This document shows positions 15,825-24,584 of a DNA stretch of 47,878 nucleotides, in pieces. A program made the translations under genes and the position numbers. Location: contig NZ_AXAS01000064.1 of assembly GCF_000472925.1 (NCBI RefSeq), positions 1 to 47,878 of the forward strand, in the 5' to 3' direction. The notes beneath the pieces were generated by a model that did not search any database, was not told the DNA's origin, and saw only the letters and a list, made by a program, of their open reading frames with translations. Every line of letters starts with the position of its first letter. Positions within the stretch are counted from its first letter, which is position 1. Origin of the DNA: Bradyrhizobium sp. Ec3.3. Its GTDB lineage: Bacteria; Pseudomonadota; Alphaproteobacteria; Rhizobiales; Xanthobacteraceae.

Positions 15825-17240
15825 TCATGGCTGCTTCGCTCCACTGCCCGATGAATCTGCCCCCTGTGCCGGTCCAGTCTGGCCTTTCTGGTCGCCCTCG
15901 CCGCTTTGCCGCTTGACACGGCGCTCGCCGTCCTTGCCTTGACCGTCCTTGGCCTGCCCATCCTTGGCGCCATCCTTGGCTTGACCGCCTTTCTGAGCAT
16001 CCGGCGCGCGGGTGCGCTTGCGCGGCGCAAGATCGGCCGACGGCGTCTGGTCGTCGCGGCCGACGATCACCTTGGAGCCGTCGGAGAGATTGGCAAAGCC
16101 CGTGGTGACGACGCGATCCGTCGGCGACAGGCCGCTTGCGATCACGGCGTCGTGCTCGTTCTGCTGCGTCACCGTCACGGGTTTTGCCGAGACGATATCG
16201 CCCTCGCCGATGACATAGCTGAAGGTTCCGATCGGCCCGCGCTGCACGGCCGATGTCGGCACCACCAGCGCTTTCGGCAGCGTCTCGACCTTGAGGCGGA
16301 CATTGACGAACTGGCCCGGCCAGAGCTGGTAGCTGGCGTTGGGGAATTCCGCCTTGAGCTTCAGCGTGCCGGTCGTCGGATCGACCTGGTTGTCGATGCC
16401 GGTCAGCTTTCCGGTGTCGATCACCGTGATGCCGTCATTGCCGAACACGTCGACCGGCAGCGCGCCTTTCGACGCGGCGGCGTTGACGCGCATGATCTGC
16501 TGCTGCGGCAGGCTGAACCACACCGCGATGGGCTGCAACTGCGTGATGACGACGAGGCCCGTGATGTCGGAGGCATGGATGATGTTGCCCTGGTCGACCT
16601 GGCGAAGACCCGCGCGGCCCGAGAGCGGCGCCACGATCTTGGTGTAGCTCAGCGTCGCCGCCGCGTTGTCGATCGCGGCCTGGTCGGCCTTGACCAGCGC
16701 CTCGGTCTGCGCGACCAGCGCGCGCTGGGTGTCGGCCTGCTGCTTGGAGCCGGCGTTGGAGGCCGCAAGCTGCTCGTAGCGTGTGAGGTCGATGCGCTGG
16801 TTGGCGAGCTGGGCCTGGTCCTGGGCCTTCTTCGCCACGGCCTGATCATACTGCGCCTGGTAGATCACGGGATCGATTTCCGCGAGCACGTCGCCCTTCT
16901 TGACGTCCTGGCCTTCGATGAAATTCACCGCGTTCAACTTGCCGTCGACCTGCGAGCGCACGGTGACGGTGTTGAGCGCGCGGATCGCGCCGACGCCGTC
17001 GAGATAGACCGGCACGTCCTGGACGCGCGGGGACGCCGCCAGCACGGGCACGGGCAGATCGGGCCGCGCATTGCGGTCATTGGCCGGCTTCTGGTGCCAC
17101 GCGATCCAGCCGAGATAGCCGAGCCCGCCGAGGATCGCGAGCGTGATCAGCGTGGAGACAAAGCGGCGGCCGCGCCGGGACGAGCCGCGCTTGTCCGCCT
17201 CGTCCTTCGCCCCTTTCTTCGTGTCCGGCTTAAAGAGCAT
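15825..17240 (-). CDS. mdtA: RND efflux periplasmic adaptor (MdtA-like membrane fusion protein)
   Basis: The protein has 471 residues. After a short basic cytoplasmic segment (RRGRRF) a membrane anchor lies at about residues 30-48. Lipoyl-like halves follow (RSQVDGKLNAVNFIEGQDVKKGD and IVAPLSGRAGLRQVDQGN) around a helical hairpin, then beta-barrel and membrane-proximal domains. The last 75 or so residues are an unusual hydrophilic tail of repeated KDG/AKDGQ units. The ATG at 17240 is used because it lies 11 bases inside the end of the outer-membrane gene and directly before the anchor. Confidence 0.9.
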   Translation of the reverse strand: MLFKPDTKKGAKDEADKRGSSRRGRRFVSTLITLAILGGLGYLGWIAWHQKPANDRNARPDLPVPVLAASPRVQDVPVYLDGVGAIRALNTVTVRSQVDGKLNAVNFIEGQDVKKGDVLAEIDPVIYQAQYDQAVAKKAQDQAQLANQRIDLTRYEQLAASNAGSKQQADTQRALVAQTEALVKADQAAIDNAAATLSYTKIVAPLSGRAGLRQVDQGNIIHASDITGLVVITQLQPIAVWFSLPQQQIMRVNAAASKGALPVDVFGNDGITVIDTGKLTGIDNQVDPTTGTLKLKAEFPNASYQLWPGQFVNVRLKVETLPKALVVPTSAVQRGPIGTFSYVIGEGDIVSAKPVTVTQQNEHDAVIASGLSPTDRVVTTGFANLSDGSKVIVGRDDQTPSADLAPRKRTRAPDAQKGGQAKDGAKDGQAKDGQGKDGERRVKRQSGEGDQKGQTGPAQGADSSGSGAKQP

Positions 17241-18720
17241 TGACCGGTTTCTCCATTCTCGGCTCCCAGCCGCCGCCCAATGCCTGGTACAGGCTGACGA
17301 TCGCGAGCAGACGGGCAAGCTGCGCCTGCCACAGCGCATCTTCCGCCTGAAATAGTGTCTGCTGGACGTTCAGCACGGCCACGATGTCGGCCGTTCCAGC
17401 GCGCAACTGTTGCTCGGCAAGTTCGAAGGCGCGACGCGACGACGCAAGCACGTCGCGCTGCAATTGCAGCCTGATCGTCGTCTGCTTGATCGAATACAGC
17501 GCATTGTCGACGTCGGCAAAGGCCTGGACGATGGTCTTGCGGTAGATCTGGAGCAATTCCTCCTGGCGTGCCTGGGTGAACTCGAAATTGCCGAGGAGCC
17601 TGCCGCCGTCGAAGATCGGCTGGGTTGCGCTGCCAACGAGCTGGAAGAAGGCCGCGTGCGGCTGGAAAAGGGATACCAGTGCGGCGCTCTGATAGCCGCC
17701 ATTCCCCGTCAACTGGATGCTCGGAAAGAATTGCGCCCGTGCATTGCCAATGTTGGCCGTCGCGGAGGCGAGCTGCGCCTCCTGCCGCCGGATATCCGGC
17801 CTTTGCGTCAGCAATTCCGACGGCAGGCCCGGCGTCACCCGCGGGATCGCGATCTGGTTCATCGACCCGCCCGCGATGCGCACGCTCTCCCGCGGCCGCG
17901 ACACCAACACGGCCAACGCGTTGATGTTCTGGTCGAGCGTCTGCCGCAGCGGCGGCACCAGCGCCTTCTGGTTCGCCACCACGCTCTCCTGCTGCGCGAC
18001 GTCGAGGTCGGTGCCCGTGCCCGCCTTGCGCCGCTCCTTGATGGCATCGAGGATGCGCTGCGCACTGGCGATGTTGCGCTGCGCGGTGCGCAGCCGGTCC
18101 TGCGACGCCAGCACTTGGAAATAGGCGTTGGCCACGCTGGCCAGCGTCGTCAGCGCGACGACATCGCGATCGAACCGATTGGCTGTGGCGGTCTCTTCCG
18201 CGGCCTGCAGCGCGTCGCGATTCTGGCCCCAGAAGTCGAGCTGGTAGCTGGCGCTGAGCGAGGCCGAATAGTTGACGACCTCGCGGCCACCATTGGTGAG
18301 ACCGGAGGCTGAGGAGCCGGACGTGCGCGAATAGGTCTCCGACCCCGAGCCGGACAGGCTTGGAAGCAGGGCCGCGCCGGCCTGCCGCGCCTGGGCGTCG
18401 GCCTCGAAGATGCGCGAGACGGCGGCGGCGATGTCCAGGTTGACGGTCTGTGCCTCCTCCATCAATTGCGTCAGTTCTGTCGAGCGGAAGCCGCGCCACC
18501 AGTCGAGCGGCGGCGGCGCATCGGGCTTGCCGGCGTATTTGTATCGGCTGGGCACGTCGAGCGCCGGATCGGGCAAATCCTGCGTCAGCACGCAGCCGGC
18601 GGAGCTCAGTGCCAGCCCAAGCGCCAGCACCCGGCTGGCTGCGCCCGGCAGCCCAACCAGCAGCTCACGTGCGGGACCGTACGATCGCCGGACGGCGACC
18701 ATCGGGAATCTTCGGGTCAC
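17230..18720 (-). CDS. outer-membrane efflux lipoprotein (NodT/TolC family)
   Basis: The protein has about 496 residues. A signal peptide with lipobox (LSSAGC) indicates an N-terminally lipidated OM factor. The body holds the two OEP repeats, with motifs SASYQLDFWGQNRDAL, RPDIRRQEAQL and the matching second-half GTADIVAVLNVQQTLFQAED. It forms the channel-tunnel of the tripartite pump. The GTG at 18720 is preferred because AGGGGG lies about six bases upstream; ATG at 18702 is an alternative, and the open frame extends to 18753. It is the first gene of the four-gene efflux operon. Confidence 0.9.
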   Translation of the reverse strand: MTRRFPMVAVRRSYGPARELLVGLPGAASRVLALGLALSSAGCVLTQDLPDPALDVPSRYKYAGKPDAPPPLDWWRGFRSTELTQLMEEAQTVNLDIAAAVSRIFEADAQARQAGAALLPSLSGSGSETYSRTSGSSASGLTNGGREVVNYSASLSASYQLDFWGQNRDALQAAEETATANRFDRDVVALTTLASVANAYFQVLASQDRLRTAQRNIASAQRILDAIKERRKAGTGTDLDVAQQESVVANQKALVPPLRQTLDQNINALAVLVSRPRESVRIAGGSMNQIAIPRVTPGLPSELLTQRPDIRRQEAQLASATANIGNARAQFFPSIQLTGNGGYQSAALVSLFQPHAAFFQLVGSATQPIFDGGRLLGNFEFTQARQEELLQIYRKTIVQAFADVDNALYSIKQTTIRLQLQRDVLASSRRAFELAEQQLRAGTADIVAVLNVQQTLFQAEDALWQAQLARLLAIVSLYQALGGGWEPRMEKPVNAL

Positions 18721-19122
18721 ATCCACCCCCTGCCGGGCAGACGCAACTGCCACCGCGCGGCCGGATTAACCGATTCGCGGCAGATCAGTTGGGGCGTGGT
18801 CTCCGTTTCGTTCACAGCGTGATGCTTTCCAGGAACCGTTCCGCATATTAGCTGGGCGTGACCGGGGCGGACAGTCCCGCAACCGCGAAGCCCGCCCCAC
18901 AAACGGGCTTCACGAAGTCGCGAAACACGCTGGTTTTGCCTATCTTTTTAGGACTTTTCCGCATTTGGACCCGCTCCCCGGCAGGCGGAAAGCTTACCAA
19001 CATTTCATGTGATATTGTCGCCACAGCGGGATCGGGACGGCCACAGAAGGGGTGCCCTCCACTGAAACCTGCGCCGCAGCGCACCGTAGCTCTTCCGACA
19101 TCAAGCGGCAGGGGCATTGAAC
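18721..19122. other. intergenic region between divergent efflux and lipid-modification operons
   Basis: This 402-base stretch must contain the promoters of both divergent operons. It holds a perfect 8-bp dyad, GAAGCCCG (18887-18894) and CGGGCTTC (18904-18911), without a T-run. No supportable gene is seen. No binding site is recognised with confidence. Confidence 0.5.
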
Positions 19123-20433
19123 ATGCGCATCGCGGTGATCGGAACGGGCATTGCCGGCAACGCGGCGGCCTGGACGCTCTCACGACGCTATCCGGTGACG
19201 GTGTATGAGCGCGAGCAGCGCCCCGGCGGGCACAGCCACACCGTCACGGTCGATTATGACGGCACGCCGATCGCCGTCGATACCGGCTTCATCGTCTATA
19301 ACGAACTCAACTATCCCGACCTGACCGCAATGTTCGCCCATCTCGGCGTCGAGACGGTCGAGAGCTGCATGAGCTTTGCCGTCTCCGCTGACGGCGGGCG
19401 ATTCGAGTGGCGCGGGGGCGGCAACGACTGGTGGTCGACGGGTGCAGGGCTCTTCGCCCAGCCCGGCAATCTGCTCTCGCCGTCCTATCTCCGCATGCTT
19501 GCTGACATCGTGAGGTTCAACCGGCAAAGCGTTGCCGACTATCATGCCGGGGGCCTCGCCGGCCTGACGCTCGGCGAATATTTCGCGCAACGCCGTTTCT
19601 CGCAGCGGCTCCTCGCCGACTATCTCGCCCCGATGGGGGCCGCCATCTGGTCGACGCCGGCCGACGAGATGCTGGACTTTCCGGCCGAGAATTTCGTCGC
19701 CTTCTTCGACAATCACCGCCTGCTGCATCACGACCGCCCGGTCTGGCGCACGGTCAAGGGCGGTTGCCAGCGTTATGTCGAGAAGCTGACGGCAACCTTC
19801 AGGGACATCCGGCTCGGCTGCGCCGTCACCGCGATCGAGCGCACCCCGCGCGGCGTCGTCGTCCATGACAGCCACGGCCGGCACGACAATTTCGATCATT
19901 TGGTGATCGCCGCCCACAGCGACCAGGCGCTCGCCATGCTGTCCGATGCCGACGCGGACGAGCGCTACCTGCTCGGCGCGATCGGCTTTGCGCCGAACAC
20001 GGTCTATCTGCATCGCGACATCAGGCTGATGCCCAAGCGGAAGCGCGCCTGGGCGTCCTGGAATTTCCTGCGCTGGCAGCGCGAGGGCAGGATCGCCAAT
20101 GACGTCGCCGTGACCTACTGGATGAACCGGCTTCAGGGTATCGATCCCGACAAGCCGCTGTTCGTCAGCCTCAACCCGCCGTTCGCGCCGGCGCCGGAGC
20201 TCACCTTCGGCAAACATGTCTGCGAGCATCCGCAGTATAGTGCCGCCGCCTTCGCCGCCCAGAAGCGGCTCGGCGAGATCCAGGGACGCCGGCACACCTG
20301 GTTCTGCGGCGCCTGGACCGGCTATGGCTTTCACGAGGACGGCCTGCGCTCGGGCCTTCGCGTCGCCGAAGCGCTCGGCGCCGTCGCCCCCTGGCGCGAG
20401 GTGCCGGTCGAGCTGGCGCAAGCCGCGGAGTAG
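19123..20433 (+). CDS. FAD-dependent oxidoreductase / amine-oxidase-like protein
   Basis: The protein has 436 residues. An N-terminal dinucleotide-binding fold (MRIAVIGTGIAGNAAAW, GxGxxG) is followed by YEREQRPGGHSHTV and a DTGFIVYNELNYP segment, both typical of the NAD(P)/FAD-binding amine-oxidase-like family that accompanies DUF1365 and CFA-synthase-like genes. The C-terminal YGFHEDGLRSGLRVAEAL completes the FAD site. ATG at 19123 follows GCAGGGG; TTG at 19117 is an upstream alternative. Related trios belong to the RpoE/ChrR singlet-oxygen response in photosynthetic alphaproteobacteria and to furan-fatty-acid synthesis. A role in oxidising a methylated unsaturated acyl chain is inferred. 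Confidence 0.85.
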   Translation: MRIAVIGTGIAGNAAAWTLSRRYPVTVYEREQRPGGHSHTVTVDYDGTPIAVDTGFIVYNELNYPDLTAMFAHLGVETVESCMSFAVSADGGRFEWRGGGNDWWSTGAGLFAQPGNLLSPSYLRMLADIVRFNRQSVADYHAGGLAGLTLGEYFAQRRFSQRLLADYLAPMGAAIWSTPADEMLDFPAENFVAFFDNHRLLHHDRPVWRTVKGGCQRYVEKLTATFRDIRLGCAVTAIERTPRGVVVHDSHGRHDNFDHLVIAAHSDQALAMLSDADADERYLLGAIGFAPNTVYLHRDIRLMPKRKRAWASWNFLRWQREGRIANDVAVTYWMNRLQGIDPDKPLFVSLNPPFAPAPELTFGKHVCEHPQYSAAAFAAQKRLGEIQGRRHTWFCGAWTGYGFHEDGLRSGLRVAEALGAVAPWREVPVELAQAAE

Positions 20434-20437
20434 CGCG

Positions 20438-21289
20438 ATGGCGACAGAGACCGCCCTGCTCGCGAAGGACGCCGCATCGCTCTATGTCGGCGATGTCATG
20501 CATGCGCGGTTGAAGCCGATCGGCCACCGCTTCAGCTATCGCGTCATGAGCCTCCTGATCGATCTCGACCGGCTCGAGAAAGCAGACCGGCAATCGGCCC
20601 TATTCGGCGTCAATCGCGCAGGCCTCTACAGTTTCCACGAGGCCGATCACGGCGAGCGCGACGGCTCCTCCTTGCGCACCTACGCCCAGCGCTGCGCCGC
20701 GGGGCGCGGTGTCGACCTGACCGGCGGGCGGGTGATGCTGCTCTGCTATCCCCGTCTGCTCGGCTACGGCTTCAATCCGCTGTCGGTATATTTCTGTTAT
20801 CGCGCAGGCGGCGAGCTCGCGCTGGTCATCTACGAGGTGCGCAACACCTTTGGCGACATCCATCCTTATGTCCTGCCGGTCGTATCAGGCGAGATGAGCG
20901 CCGCCGGGCTGCGGCAGCAGCAGGACAAGCAGTTCTACGTTTCCCCCTTCATCGCGATGGAGATGCGCTACCATTTCCGCCTCCATCCGCCGTCTGATAC
21001 CGTTCGCCTGCGCATCCTCGAAACCGACCGCGACGGCCCACTGCTCGCGGCAACCTTCAGCGGCCGCCGCCGCGCGCTGACATCGCGCACGTTGTTGCGG
21101 TCGTTCGTCGCCCTGCCGCTCGTGACCCTCAAGGTGATAGCGGCAATCCATTGGGAAGCCTTGCGGCTCTGGCTCAAGGGGGTGCGGCTGACACCACGAC
21201 CGAACGTCGCAGGCAGGCTCGACGGTCAGGCTGCCGATCAAACCGGCTTGGCGGCCGCCGAGCCGCGCGTTTATACTATTCATCGCTGA
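20438..21289 (+). CDS. DUF1365 family protein
   Basis: The protein has 283 residues, starts four bases after the oxidoreductase stop, and has the DUF1365 landmarks RLKPIGHRFSYRVMSLLIDLD, LLCYPRLLGYGFNPLSVYFCY, YEVRNTFGDIHPYVL and QFYVSPFIAME. The biochemical role is not established. The family is almost always found between an amine-oxidase-like flavoprotein and a cyclopropane-fatty-acid-synthase-like methyltransferase, as here, which suggests a step in membrane acyl-chain modification. No signal peptide is evident. A hydrophobic patch near residues 215-235 may touch the membrane. Confidence 0.88.
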   Translation: MATETALLAKDAASLYVGDVMHARLKPIGHRFSYRVMSLLIDLDRLEKADRQSALFGVNRAGLYSFHEADHGERDGSSLRTYAQRCAAGRGVDLTGGRVMLLCYPRLLGYGFNPLSVYFCYRAGGELALVIYEVRNTFGDIHPYVLPVVSGEMSAAGLRQQQDKQFYVSPFIAMEMRYHFRLHPPSDTVRLRILETDRDGPLLAATFSGRRRALTSRTLLRSFVALPLVTLKVIAAIHWEALRLWLKGVRLTPRPNVAGRLDGQAADQTGLAAAEPRVYTIHR

Positions 21290-21378
21290 CTGCCTGCGGG
21301 GGCGCTCTCGGGTCCAGCGAGAACCGGGATGGGCGCGGCTGCCTGAGTGGTCGGACAGTGCCAGTTCAGGTGATGCCG

Positions 21379-22608
21379 ATGTCGAACGCGATTCCGGTCA
21401 CCCCCGACAATGTCGAGACGGTCCTCGCCGACCTGCCGCGTCTGGTCCGCCTCGCGCTCGCCTTCGGCTCACGTCTGAGGCGCGGCACGCTCGACGTGAT
21501 CCTGCCCGACGGTCGCATCATCCGGCTCGGCGGCTTTGAGCCGGGCCCAAATGCGGTGATGCGGCTGCACAATTACGATTTTGCCCCGCGCCTGATCAAT
21601 GGCGGCGATATCGGGATTGCGGAAGCCTATCTCGCCGGCGATTGGGACACGCCCGATCTCACGCAGTTCCTCTATCTCTTCTGCGTCAACCACGACCTGA
21701 TTCAGGCCATGCTCCGCGACAAGCCGCTGATGCGCCTCGTCCAAGTGCTCCGGCACTGGTTCAACCGCAACACCAGGCGCCAGGCGCGGCGCAACATCCA
21801 TGCGCATTACGACATCGGCAACGCCTTCTATTCGGCCTGGCTCGATCCGAGCATGACCTATTCCTCGGCGCTGTTCGAGGAGCACACCACGGATCTCACG
21901 GCAGCCCAGACCAACAAGTATCGCAGGCTCGCCGAAGCCATCGATCTCAAGCCGGGACAGAAGCTGCTCGAGATCGGCTGCGGCTGGGGTGGCTTTGCCG
22001 AATACGCGGCCAAGACTTTTGGCGCGCATGTTGTCGGGTTGACGATCTCAACCGAGCAGCGCGACTTCGCGCAGAGGCGCATCCAGGACGCCGGCCTCGC
22101 CGAGAGGGTCGAGATCCGCCTTCAGGACTACCGCGATGAGCGCGACCGGTATGACCGCATTGCCTCGATCGAGATGATCGAGGCCGTCGGCGAGCAGTTT
22201 TGGCCGAAATATTTCGCGCAACTGCGTGATCGACTGCTGCCGGGCGGCCTTGCCGGCATCCAGGCCATCACCATCCAGGACGGGCTGTTTCAGACCTATC
22301 GCCGCGAGGTCGACTTCATCCAGCGCTACGTATTTCCCGGCGGCATGCTGCCCTCGCCCGCCGTGCTCAAATCGCTGGGCGAGACATTTGGCGTGCCTGT
22401 CATCCGGGAGCGCATCTTTGGGCAAGATTATGCCAAGACGCTTGCCACCTGGCGAAATAACTTCCGCAGCGCCTGGCCGAACCTCGTGCCGCTCGGCTTC
22501 GACGATCGGTTCCGGCGGCTCTGGGAGTACTATCTCTCCTATTGCGAGGCCGGTTTCCTCTCCGGGAATATCGACGTCCGGCAGGTCGTCTTCGCAAAGC
22601 AGCATTAA
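21379..22608 (+). CDS. cyclopropane-fatty-acyl-phospholipid synthase family methyltransferase
   Basis: The protein has 409 residues. The SAM-binding motif is LLEIGCGWGGFAEYAA, followed by GLTISTEQRDFAQRRI and the CFA-typical EMIEAVGEQFWPKYF. The HYDIGNAFYSAWLDPSMTYSSALF block binds the phospholipid acyl chain and is diagnostic for the family. It transfers a methyl (or methylene) from SAM to the double bond of membrane phospholipid chains. ATG at 21379 is chosen because AGG lies eight bases upstream; ATG at 21373 is six bases earlier. The 89-base gap after the DUF1365 gene suggests the same operon. Methylated unsaturated rather than cyclopropane product is possible, given the neighbours. Confidence 0.9.
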   Translation: MSNAIPVTPDNVETVLADLPRLVRLALAFGSRLRRGTLDVILPDGRIIRLGGFEPGPNAVMRLHNYDFAPRLINGGDIGIAEAYLAGDWDTPDLTQFLYLFCVNHDLIQAMLRDKPLMRLVQVLRHWFNRNTRRQARRNIHAHYDIGNAFYSAWLDPSMTYSSALFEEHTTDLTAAQTNKYRRLAEAIDLKPGQKLLEIGCGWGGFAEYAAKTFGAHVVGLTISTEQRDFAQRRIQDAGLAERVEIRLQDYRDERDRYDRIASIEMIEAVGEQFWPKYFAQLRDRLLPGGLAGIQAITIQDGLFQTYRREVDFIQRYVFPGGMLPSPAVLKSLGETFGVPVIRERIFGQDYAKTLATWRNNFRSAWPNLVPLGFDDRFRRLWEYYLSYCEAGFLSGNIDVRQVVFAKQH

Positions 22609-22637
22609 GACTTTGTACCCTCGCCTTGTGTGGCCGC

Positions 22638-22656
22638 AGACCCTACTTTAGGGTCT
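22638..22656. promoter_or_regulatory. perfect short hairpin between cfa-like gene and cysK
   Basis: AGACCCTA, CTT, TAGGGTCT forms a perfect 8-bp stem, 30 bases after the methyltransferase stop and 37 bases before the cysK start. There is no T-run on either strand, so it is either a factor-assisted terminator or an operator/leader for cysK. Confidence 0.35.
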
Positions 22657-22692
22657 CGATCACCTCACAGAACCAGCCGGTAATTGCCTGAC

Positions 22693-23727
22693 ATGACCAT
22701 CAAAAACGACGTTGTCGAAGCCATCGGCAACACCCCCCTCATCAAGCTCAAGCGTGCGTCCGAACAGACCGGCTGCACCATTCTCGGCAAGGCCGAATTC
22801 ATGAATCCCGGCCAGTCGGTGAAGGACCGCGCCGGCAAATGGATGATCTTGGAGGCCGAGAAGCGCGGCGAGCTGAAGCCGGGCGGCCTCGTGGTCGAGG
22901 CAACCGCCGGCAACACCGGCATCGGCCTTGCGGTCGTGGCGAGCGCGCGCGGCTATCGCACCCTGATCGTGATTCCGGAGACCCAGAGCCAGGAGAAGAA
23001 GGATTTCCTGAAGCTGTGCGGCGCCGAGCTCGTCGAGGTGCCGGCGCTGCCTTACGCCAATCCCAACAACTACCAGCATGTCGGGCGCAGGCTCGCTGAC
23101 GAGCTGCGCAAGAGCGAGCCCAACGGCGTGCTGTTCGCCGACCAGTGGAACAACCTCGACAATGCCAAGGCGCACTACGAATCCACCGGGCCCGAGATCT
23201 GGGAGCAGACCGGCGGCAAGGTCGACGGTTTTATCTGCTCGGTCGGCACTGGCGGTACGCTCGCTGGCATCAGCCGCTACCTGAAGGAAAAGAACAAGGA
23301 CATCGTCACCGCCTGTGCCGATCCGCACGGCTTCGCGATGTACGAACTTTTCAAGAATGGTGAGCTCAAGTCGACGCCGGGCGATTCGATCACCGAAGGC
23401 ATCGGCCTCGGACGCAAGACACCGGTCGTGGAGACCGCGAACGTGGATGACGCATTCCTGATCTCCGATGAGGAAGCCGTCACTATCATCTATGATCTGC
23501 TTCAGCACGAGGGCCTGTGCCTCGGCGGCTCGACGGGCATCAACATCGCCGGTGCCATTCACCTGGCGAAGAAGCTCGGCCCCGGCAAGACCATCGTCAC
23601 CGTGCTGGCCGATTCCGGCAGCCGCTACCAGTCGAAGCTTTTCAATTCGGACTTCATGCGCGCCAAGAATCTGCCGGTGCCGACCTGGCTGGAGAAGCGC
23701 AGCAACATCAAGCCGCCGTTCGTGTGA
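22693..23727 (+). CDS. cysK: cysteine synthase A (O-acetylserine sulfhydrylase)
   Basis: The protein has 344 residues, a fold-type II PLP enzyme. The PLP lysine is in NPGQSVKDRAG, the substrate loop is EATAGNTGIGLA (TAGNTG instead of the usual TSGNTG), and the phosphate-binding Gly-rich loop is CSVGTGGTLAG. It makes cysteine from O-acetylserine and sulfide. The enzyme is about 20-30 residues longer than CysK of enterobacteria because of a longer C-terminus (LPVPTWLEKRSNIKPPFV), a form seen in Rhizobiales. ATG at 22693 is used; the frame opens at TTG 22684. Cystathionine beta-synthase is a less likely alternative, given the length and absence of CBS domains. Confidence 0.85.
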   Translation: MTIKNDVVEAIGNTPLIKLKRASEQTGCTILGKAEFMNPGQSVKDRAGKWMILEAEKRGELKPGGLVVEATAGNTGIGLAVVASARGYRTLIVIPETQSQEKKDFLKLCGAELVEVPALPYANPNNYQHVGRRLADELRKSEPNGVLFADQWNNLDNAKAHYESTGPEIWEQTGGKVDGFICSVGTGGTLAGISRYLKEKNKDIVTACADPHGFAMYELFKNGELKSTPGDSITEGIGLGRKTPVVETANVDDAFLISDEEAVTIIYDLLQHEGLCLGGSTGINIAGAIHLAKKLGPGKTIVTVLADSGSRYQSKLFNSDFMRAKNLPVPTWLEKRSNIKPPFV

Positions 23728-23732
23728 GGCTC

Positions 23733-23823
23733 GTAGGGTGGGCAAAGCGAAGCGTGCCCACCGCTTCTGTCGCGATCGTGGAGAGATGGTGGGCACGGCG
23801 CTACACGCCTTTGCCCACCCTTC
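23733..23823. repeat. intergenic palindromic repeat element (Bradyrhizobium type)
   Basis: It has outer arms GGGTGGGCAAAG (23736-23747) and CTTTGCCCACCC (23809-23820), a perfect 12-bp inverted repeat. Inner arms CGTGCCCACC and GGTGGGCACG are also perfectly complementary. This nested-dyad layout is typical of short dispersed extragenic elements in Bradyrhizobium genomes. It lies between the convergent cysK and aapP ends and could act as a two-way terminator. Confidence 0.75.
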
Positions 23824-23832
23824 ACGGGCAGA

Positions 23833-24573
23833 TCACCGCAGGATTTGGCTCAGGAACAACTGTGAGCGCGCGTGCTGCGGGTGGGCGAAGAATTCCTGCG
23901 GCGTGTTGGACTCGATGATCTGACCGGCGTCCATGAACACCACGCGGTTGGCGACCTCCTTCGCAAAGCCCATTTCGTGAGTGACGACCAGCATGGTCAT
24001 GCCCTCCTTGGCGAGGTCGACCATGGTGTCGAGGACTTCCTTGACCATTTCGGGGTCGAGTGCCGAGGTAGGTTCGTCGAACAGCATCACCTTCGGGTTC
24101 ATGGTGAGCGCGCGCGCAATCGCGACGCGCTGCTGCTGGCCGCCGGACATCTGGCCCGGAAACTTGTTGGCCTGGTGCGGGATCTTGACCCGCTCCAGGA
24201 ATTTCATCGCAGTCGCCTCGGCCTCCTTCTTGGGAATGTTGCGCACCCAGATTGGTGCCAGCGTGCAATTGTCGAGCACCGTGAGGTGCGGGAACAGATT
24301 GAAGCTCTGGAACACCATGCCGACCTCGCGGCGCACTGCGTCGATGTGTTTCAGGTTCGGCCCGAGCTCGATGCCGTCGACGACGATCTCCCCCTCCTGA
24401 AACTCCTCCAGCGCATTGATGCAGCGGATCAGCGTCGACTTGCCTGAGCCCGACGGGCCGCAGATCACGATGCGCTCGCCCTTCTCGACCTCGAGATCGA
24501 TGTCGCGCAGGACGTGAAAGTCGCCGTACCATTTGTTGAGGCCGGAAATCTTGACGATCGGGCTGGTGGACAT
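23833..24573 (-). CDS. aapP: general L-amino acid ABC transporter, ATP-binding protein
   Basis: The protein has 246 residues, with Walker A GPSGSGKST, Q-loop MVFQSFNLFPHL, signature MSGGQQQR, Walker B VMLFDEP and H-loop VVTHEMG. This is the polar amino-acid transporter subclass of ABC ATPases (GlnQ/AapP). It powers uptake through AapQ-AapM. It starts 11 bases after the aapM stop and is the last gene of the operon, followed by the palindromic repeat at 23733-23823. Confidence 0.93.
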   Translation of the reverse strand: MSTSPIVKISGLNKWYGDFHVLRDIDLEVEKGERIVICGPSGSGKSTLIRCINALEEFQEGEIVVDGIELGPNLKHIDAVRREVGMVFQSFNLFPHLTVLDNCTLAPIWVRNIPKKEAEATAMKFLERVKIPHQANKFPGQMSGGQQQRVAIARALTMNPKVMLFDEPTSALDPEMVKEVLDTMVDLAKEGMTMLVVTHEMGFAKEVANRVVFMDAGQIIESNTPQEFFAHPQHARSQLFLSQILR

Positions 24574-24584
24574 GGTGACCTTGT

